Shown here piece by piece: positions 18,273-24,319 of a stretch of 24,319 nt of DNA. The number at the start of each line of letters is the position of its first letter. The first letter of the stretch is position 1. The notes under the pieces were generated by a model, which was not told the origin of the DNA, searched no databases, and worked only from the letters and a program-made list of their open reading frames with translations. The translations under genes were made by a program, and so were the position numbers. Origin of the DNA: Nemertoderma westbladi. Taxonomy: Eukaryota > Xenacoelomorpha > Nemertodermatida > Nemertodermatidae. The stretch is from assembly GCA_032718475.1 (NCBI GenBank), contig JAUCBJ010003960.1:1-24319 (forward strand), given 5' to 3'.

Positions 18273-19473
18273 GGGTAAATCTTTTCGACCTACGCGTAGG
18301 CCTACGCGTAGCTACGCGTAGCTACGCGTAGCTACGCGTAGTTCGCAACATTGGGTCATATATCACCAGTTTCAGAGTTTTAACAATAACTACGCGTAGG
18401 TGCTACGCGTAGCTACGCGTAGGTGCTACGCGTAGCTACGCGTAGGTCCTACGCGACCTACGCATAGGTGCTACCCATAACTATGCCTATACGTCAGTAC
18501 GTCGTTTATCATTAGTAGGCTTACGTATTCCAAGCGAGTCAGTACTAAAATAAGACACAATACGGTATGTTCAATAAACAACCCACAACCATCAAATGCT
18601 TTCAACAGTAATGTATCCTATACCTGTATAGTCTATATAGAGGAATACGCGAAAACTACATATTCTTCACTTCATGCGTTGCGGGCGGTAAAATGTGTTA
18701 ATAATTAATGTTTAGAGTTCAAATATAGTTTACAAAGGAAATAGGCCGATGGTTCTTATCGATTCTCTATGCTTTTTATTGCCTTTGTTCACGATAGGGC
18801 AAGGATATACTGTATTTAATATGTTAACCCCTTGACAAGGGAAGGGGGAGACTAAATTGTCTACCATGATTGGTTGCACTTGTCATTTGACCAAACAATT
18901 TGATTATATGCAGTATTTATCAGCTTTCGCTTAACCTCTTCACCGGTAGACTAGACTGGTCGCTTTATTTACTACTGTTCAATATTTAAATAATCCAATG
19001 GAAACAAAGATACTTGAATCATGAGACGTGAATTTCAAGTTTACTTTTTATTCATCCTCTGTGTTTGTATGTGAAAGAGCCGAATATTATTTATTACCAG
19101 TGCTGTATGTAGAGATATGAGTTTCCGATTCTGTTATTACATTTGTCTGATAATCAGATACCTGACATATACCGATACTTGCCTAACAACTCAACCCTAC
19201 CGGACCTGAAATGAAAAATCATTGTTATCAGGACTGCTACGCGTAGCACCTACGCGTAGCTACGCGTAGCACCTACGCGTAGTTTCAAAATACCTACGCG
19301 TAGTTCCAAAATAACTACGCGTAGTTTTAAAACACCTACGCGTAGTTGTTAAAAAGGCAGTAAGTCTGGCCCTACCGGTAAATGACAGGAATGGAAGTTA
19401 CAAACTACGCGTAGCTACGCGTAGCTACGCGTAGCTACGCGTAGGCCTACGCGTAGGTCGAAAAGATTTACCC
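18273..19473. mobile_element. Non-autonomous DNA transposon with ACGCGT-palindrome termini
   Basis: The ends are a perfect 71-bp inverted repeat (18273-18343 and 19403-19473), beginning GGGTAAATCTTTTCGAC and continuing as tandem CTACGCGTAG palindromes. Perfect 8-bp duplications TACAGATG flank it (18265-18272, 19474-19481). A second inverted pair of 48 bp, again of TACGCGTA units, lies just inside (18388-18435 and 19237-19284). The 8-bp target duplication suits hAT, P or Merlin-like transposases; the GGG terminus does not settle which. The central 800 bp has no transposase, so the element moves in trans. Perfect termini and target duplication mean a recent insertion. Confidence 0.93.
18436..19236. 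other. Interior of the ACGCGT element, no gene
   Basis: About 800 bp of AT-rich DNA lie between the two inner inverted repeats. I find no open frame with transposase motifs and no RNA gene. Confidence 0.5.
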
Positions 19474-19481
19474 TACAGATG

Positions 19482-19900
19482 TAGATCTGTAGATTGTCTG
19501 ATTGTAGATAGTAATGACTGTAATCTTATATATGTTACAGCTGTACAGTGTTAGGCCTATTGCCTATATTAGTATATACAGATACTGAGATATAGTACCG
19601 GTATAGTAACGATGTATTGTTAATTTTAATTAGTCATTGCAGTATTGTGCTACAATCTAGCAGTGACTGTGTTTGAATATGATAAGTTGTGATCCAATGT
19701 TTGACGATATCAGATCTGTAATGCAGCAGATACATAGATACGTCTGTAAGTAGCACAACCACCGAACCGAACAGCAAAAGTGACCCAGACCCAGGTCGCA
19801 CGTGACCTCATGAAAAAGCATACATATGGTAATACATATACTGAAAGCTAAATGGAGAAGATTATATGTTGATTATTTGATTGAAATTTAAATCAAAAAG
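19482..19900 (+). other. Upstream region of the 937-codon gene
   Basis: No coding content is seen between the transposon's right target duplication and the start codon. If the gene has a proximal promoter it must lie here or overlap the transposon. I see no convincing TATA box at a suitable place. A CCACCGAACCGAACAG tract (19761-19776) and a CACGTGAC E-box at 19800-19807 are the only notable words. Confidence 0.4.
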
Positions 19901-22714
19901 ATGTTATATGAAGAAAACCGTACTAAGGAAGATACAACAGTTCGGAAACCTGATACAAATACTAGGTTTCTGTACCACCACATATTCTTACCATTTTATT
20001 TTCCCTTCCTGGCCTTCTGCTACTTCTGTATAGGATGGCCTTTTCTGTGCGTCTTTGTTCTAATCGCCACTACCGCTATGGTGTCGGCCATGTGCGACGA
20101 AACACCACTGGTCGTATTCTTCGTATCGGTCGGTCATCTAATAACTTCCTGTCTGTTGGGATGGTTTGTACCAACAGTGACACAGACTTACGGAATCACA
20201 ACATATGGTTTAGTTCTTGTGTTCCTCTACCAGTTTATGATTTACTGTTATTCTCTATATTGGTTCGACGCATTTACAGCAGAGGAACCTGAACTTTCCG
20301 CTTTGTTAGAGGTTTCATTGTTTGCTATTTACCCAATTCTAACTTCTGTCATAATCTTTTGGTTCTTCTCTCCAGTCTTAACGATCCCCACTGTATTCTT
20401 ATCTTTCTATATTACCAATCTATACCTTATGTGGCTCTTCATTTACAAACATCCCAGTTCGTTTATTAACCAAGTTGACAACGAGTTTGTGTTAATTTTA
20501 GGCCCGATAGAATCGATTGTGATTGGATTAACTCTTATATTAACACCATCACTGTTCTATTTATATAGTTTCCCAGCCAACGCTAACAGCTTTGGTTTAT
20601 TATCCGATTGTCTTCTGATGTTTTCTTTGCTCCTTGCTTTGCTATCACTGACTCGGCTCAGCCAGCTTATTCCCATCCCATACACTTTAACTCCCAACCA
20701 TCGCTGTTTTATTTACTTTGTTCTTTTGACATCCGTTGTTTTCCGACTTTCTATCGATGGAATTTCTTCAATTTTCTACCCAATAATCCCACTTAGTTTA
20801 ACGTGGATGTTTATTGTAGAATCGAACCACCCACGTTACGAGCTAACCAATCCGAAACTAACTCTCGGATTAGGGTTGGGGTCTCTAATCCTCTACATAT
20901 CCTGTCAAACTCTGACACTCTATGATTGGCCGGCCAACTTGTCTCCATGGTATTACCTAACCTACTCTTTATTAAACGCCTCGAATATATTAATTATATT
21001 TCGATTCCCCGGTTTGATATTTAAAAAAGAATTTCAATATTCCTGGTTTTTATATTCATTACAATCATTAATGTTCTCGGTCTGCTTGGCCGTTTTATTG
21101 GACAATCAATCTATTTCGCTTGTTTCAGCTGTTGTTTCTGTTTGCATTTTTTCATATATTGTTTTACATTTAAACCAACTAAGAATTATTTCCCGATATG
21201 TTTTGTGGCTTATTTTATCCTTTCAGGGGTTGTGCCTGTCGCCATTGTTGACCCAAATATTCGGTTTATATTATAACTCGACTACTGCGACTACCGATCT
21301 ACTACAAACTATCTGCGGTTTACCAGCCATCTACTGTCTACTATCCCCCTTGTTCGCCCCCTTTTCAACCGATGTCTACCAGTTAATCTACGATTCATTC
21401 CAACTCATTATCCTTCTAACACTCTCCTTATATTTCTCCACCCCTATCCATTTCAGTTTCTATACGTATATGATGTTTTCATTCGCTTTCTGCTTTTTGT
21501 CGAATGTTTTTAAAATAATTCGTAAACGGGATTCACTCAATTTGACCGAGGTTCAAGGAGTGTTTCTATTGAAGTGGGTCGCTTTATCATCAATATGTTT
21601 TTTCTATTTACTATTTAACCAACCATTTACTGATCAGTTTGCCATTGGCGATGATTCATTGAGGGTCATTATCCTAATTTCCATTTTAATTATGTCAGCA
21701 ATATCGCTAAATGTAATTGGAGAATCCCATTATTCTGGTAAATTTATTCGTTGTATTTTCTACTCAACTGTAATTGGCGTTCCTTGGGGGTTACTCTATC
21801 AACGTTTAGTAGAACATCAAGTAGATATTCCTAACAGTTTATTCTACTCAGCTTCTTCTTCGCTTTATAGTCTTAGCGGGATATTATTGGTTCAGAACTC
21901 TCATTTACAATCATACGTCACTCGAACTGTATTATTGGGAGTTGTTCTCCTATCCATAAACCATTGTATATACTCGAGCATCAACACGTCCCAGTGTATT
22001 CCATTCTACGTCGTCCTCAATGTCTTGCTCATGCTCCTCATCCACTACCAATACCGCATTCAACTGTACCTCCGTCCGTATAGAGAGTTCCCACCAATCC
22101 TACATCGCGTTCGTGTTATTTTATCTACTATTTCCTTCATATATGCGAGTATTTATATAAGTTCCTGGAATTACGTAGATATCGGCGTATCTGTCAGCTC
22201 ATTGGTGTTTCTATGTCAACACGACATCGCCACGGCGGACCAGCAACTAACCCGCCAAATTAAATTTAAAATTACCGCCACAATTTCTTTGCTTTGTTTA
22301 TTATTTAGCTCTATAATAAAGTGCAATATTTATAACTCGCCATGCGGTTGGAAATATTTCTTTGCAGTTGTTGAGATTCTAATAGTAATTCTAGAACTCC
22401 CCGTCTACGTATCTATATTATGCAATATATTGTTTGATTGGTCTAACGTTGCTAAGCAATGGGTTCTGTTTTTATGGCCTTTGAACATGTTGCTACCGTT
22501 CGTGGGTTTTGATTGGTCGGTTGCCGCGTTGGGATTGGTCGGCTCTGCTGGAGGGTTGTGGTTGGCCTCCCCATTTCTTAACGCCGTCATTGAGGAAACC
22601 CACGATATCGATGCGCCCCCCTGCAGACCGGACTGCCTGCCGTATTACCCAACGGAAACGAATAAATTCAGCAATGGAAAGTTCGTTACGCGCAGAAGAA
22701 ATATGGTTTACTGA
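19901..22714 (+). CDS. Intronless 937-aa polytopic membrane protein, family unknown
   Basis: I do not recognise this protein. It is almost entirely membrane-embedded: about 28 hydrophobic segments run from residue 23 to about 890 with short polar loops. The N-terminus (1-22) is charged. The C-terminal tail (about 898-937) is polar, with DAPPCRPDCLPYYP at 904-917 and a basic TRRRN near the end. Loops hold possible N-glycosylation sites (for example N346-L-S, N459-S-T, N547-L-T). The frame is uninterrupted over 2.8 kb, which argues for selection. The start ATG has A at -3 and G at -1; M60 and M64 are later alternatives. No channel, transporter or GPCR signature was noted. Lack of introns suggests a retrogene or a naturally intronless family. 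It is on the same strand as the PX exon and may lie in that gene's intron. Confidence 0.85.
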   Translation: MLYEENRTKEDTTVRKPDTNTRFLYHHIFLPFYFPFLAFCYFCIGWPFLCVFVLIATTAMVSAMCDETPLVVFFVSVGHLITSCLLGWFVPTVTQTYGITTYGLVLVFLYQFMIYCYSLYWFDAFTAEEPELSALLEVSLFAIYPILTSVIIFWFFSPVLTIPTVFLSFYITNLYLMWLFIYKHPSSFINQVDNEFVLILGPIESIVIGLTLILTPSLFYLYSFPANANSFGLLSDCLLMFSLLLALLSLTRLSQLIPIPYTLTPNHRCFIYFVLLTSVVFRLSIDGISSIFYPIIPLSLTWMFIVESNHPRYELTNPKLTLGLGLGSLILYISCQTLTLYDWPANLSPWYYLTYSLLNASNILIIFRFPGLIFKKEFQYSWFLYSLQSLMFSVCLAVLLDNQSISLVSAVVSVCIFSYIVLHLNQLRIISRYVLWLILSFQGLCLSPLLTQIFGLYYNSTTATTDLLQTICGLPAIYCLLSPLFAPFSTDVYQLIYDSFQLIILLTLSLYFSTPIHFSFYTYMMFSFAFCFLSNVFKIIRKRDSLNLTEVQGVFLLKWVALSSICFFYLLFNQPFTDQFAIGDDSLRVIILISILIMSAISLNVIGESHYSGKFIRCIFYSTVIGVPWGLLYQRLVEHQVDIPNSLFYSASSSLYSLSGILLVQNSHLQSYVTRTVLLGVVLLSINHCIYSSINTSQCIPFYVVLNVLLMLLIHYQYRIQLYLRPYREFPPILHRVRVILSTISFIYASIYISSWNYVDIGVSVSSLVFLCQHDIATADQQLTRQIKFKITATISLLCLLFSSIIKCNIYNSPCGWKYFFAVVEILIVILELPVYVSILCNILFDWSNVAKQWVLFLWPLNMLLPFVGFDWSVAALGLVGSAGGLWLASPFLNAVIEETHDIDAPPCRPDCLPYYPTETNKFSNGKFVTRRRNMVY

Positions 22715-22764
22715 ATCAAATGAGACTAATTGTTATTGTTCATTTATAATCTGATCAGTACACA

Positions 22765-23836
22765 GGTGATTCTCATCAAAAGTGGAGATAATTAATCCAT
22801 TTTTTTAGGAGGAATAAATTATCTCTAACCTAGGAAAACCATATATTTTCTGGTGCATTTTTCACTGGGAATTCAATGAAGCTGTGGACGAGCTCCTGGG
22901 TTGATATTTAACGAAATAAGTCCGGTCTGTAATGATTGTCCCATGTCTGTAATGTTGCAGAATATGCTATTGCGGCTGTTAGTTGTAATGAAATTATCCG
23001 CCTTATGTATATGACAATAACAAGTACATCCCATCATGCCCATCCCATGCTGTCAAAAACACTTCCAATGACCCATTGTTTAAAAATACATTACAGTCGC
23101 TGGACTGTCCTTACCTATGTGTAATGCTTGTAATATGAAAATATAAGATAAACTAAAAACTATAATACTTAATATAACAATATAATACTTAGTTAATACT
23201 TAGTTATACCTGTAATTGCTGACAATTAAAGGCACATTACAGGGTGGAACTGGGTTTATTCTCGTCATTTGCCATCAAATCCATGATGTTGAATAATATG
23301 TTTCCTGTAATACCCATGATTTGTTCTACTAAAATAACCCGGTGGCACTCAACTAATCGTGTGAATGCTGTGAAAGCTTAATCATTCTTAATCATTTTTA
23401 TTATTTGACGACGGCGGTTATTTTGAACCTAATTCTGTATCGGTCCAACTGTTTTGTTGGGAAGTTTGGGATCAAAATAAGCAACTGTGACGACATTACA
23501 GCGTTACTTTCGAATGTTTCCCTAATTTTTCTCGCTTATAATTTCAACGATTGAGTTAATTAAATATCCCAGTTAGATAATAAATTTTCCCAGCTTTCGA
23601 TTAAGGTAACGGTCGAGTGAGATTTCAGAACAAGCAAAATTTAACTTTTTTGGCACAATTTCATCCAAAAACCGCAGTTTTATAGCATTTCACATTCTGG
23701 AAACAGGTTACCCGAAATTGTCAACCTCTGATTCACTAAGAAAGTTTTTTACAGATTAAAATTTTATTGGGCCAAACCATATTTATGGCGAAAACAGTTT
23801 TAAAATTAGTTTTGGCCACATTTGGTGAGAATCACC
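22765..23836. mobile_element. Possible inverted-repeat element spanning the gene's 3' flank
   Basis: GGTGATTCTCATCAAAAGTGG (22765-22785) matches the inverse of CCACATTTGGTGAGAATCACC (23816-23836) at 19 of 21 positions. This spacing (1.07 kb) and end-like structure suit a non-autonomous DNA transposon. No convincing target duplication is visible and the interior has no transposase. If real, the element begins 50 bp after the stop codon at 22714 and supplies the poly(A) signal. Confidence 0.5.
22785..22824 (+). terminator. Poly(A) signal within a short hairpin
   Basis: AATAAA at 22813-22818 lies 99 bp after the stop codon of the 937-codon gene. It sits in the right arm of an imperfect hairpin: GGAGATAATTAATCC (22784-22798) opposite GGAATAAATTATCTC (22811-22825), with a T-rich loop. 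A poly(A) signal in this position is what a live gene would need; use is inferred. Confidence 0.5.
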
Positions 23837-24319
23837 CATACTTTGTGATGTTATTGATATTTATTTATTTTTAATTTTTTATGACATTGTGATACCGGTA
23901 TAAGTTGTACCCAATAAATACCCAATTATTAAGTATTTTATATATCTCATTATAATATTATGTGAATAAATCCAATGCCCCCTTTTACCTATATATTATT
24001 ACGTATAGACTATGTGTAATTTTTAGAATGTTAATGTTGTAGTGTAATTGTTAAATAGAATACAAATTAAACCAGCTTCGGGCAGAAGCAGAAACATGCA
24101 ACTTTAGAACGCCAACATCTCAACTATTTCTCAAAGAAATTCAGATATTACAGATAATATTATTTTATTTATAAGCGTTTGTTACAAAAGAAAAGACAGA
24201 TCAATAAGAAAAAATAGTAAAAAAAGAAAGCAAAATTTTTTTTCATTTTTTTTTACTAAGTTTACAGAGGCGACGTAAGTTAACTTACATACAGTACCAA
24301 TGCAATATATTTAATATAA
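23837..24319. other. AT-rich flank, no gene seen
   Basis: A/T-rich sequence with an A/T homopolymer-rich patch near 24180-24260. I see no open frame, RNA gene or repeat family that I can support. Confidence 0.5.

Noticed and set aside
20035-22754. Alternate-frame ORFs within the 937-codon gene (20035-20292, 20608-20796, 22405-22590, 22509-22754)
   Set aside because: Short overlaps in other frames of a well-supported long coding region.

Overview
This window is animal nuclear DNA. It is AT-rich and full of transposable elements, with long non-coding stretches, one spliced exon of a metazoan gene and no prokaryotic gene organisation. The element mix (a CR1/jockey-type LINE, a piggyBac remnant, a tRNA-derived SINE, several inverted-repeat DNA elements) together with a TKS/p47phox-type PX exon suggests an invertebrate, perhaps a lophotrochozoan or ambulacrarian. 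I cannot fix the phylum from the sequence.

Layout: 1-193 is a foldback MITE. 194-1200 is mostly degenerate direct repeats. 1201-7800 is one large minisatellite of 25/26-bp units carrying GCTAGC, with higher-order duplications. 8182-9535 is a dead piggyBac-family element whose two ends form long inverted repeats and whose transposase is frameshifted and cut off by AT-rich repeats. 9632-9897 is a 25-bp tandem repeat. 10020-10140 holds a paired E-box and an inverted CCAAT box. 10465-10621 is a spliced exon of the PX domain of an SH3PXD2 (TKS4/TKS5)-like gene on the plus strand, possibly preceded by a microexon at 10357-10390. 10738-11002 is a minus-strand SINE. 11144-11488 is an unrecognised ORF with a possible four-Cys zinc ribbon.

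12521-18100 is a TA-flanked inverted-repeat DNA element that contains a nearly complete LINE on the minus strand: ORF1 at 17568-16519 and ORF2 at 16398-13561, with a (TAA)n tail. The two LINE ORFs share one reading frame and are separated by a single UGA stop inside a UGA-CUAG context, the known high-efficiency readthrough motif. ORF2 may therefore be made by programmed readthrough. 18273-19473 is a 1201-bp non-autonomous DNA element with a perfect 71-bp terminal inverted repeat built from TACGCGTA palindromes and a perfect 8-bp target duplication.

19901-22714 is an intact intronless ORF of 937 codons for a protein with about 28 hydrophobic segments that I do not recognise. A probable poly(A) signal lies 99 bp after it. 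The rest, to 24319, is AT-rich flank containing another inverted-repeat pair (22765 and 23836) that may mark an element covering the gene's 3' end. No further PX-gene exon was found downstream, so if that gene is live, the 937-codon gene and the LINE complex probably lie in one of its introns.
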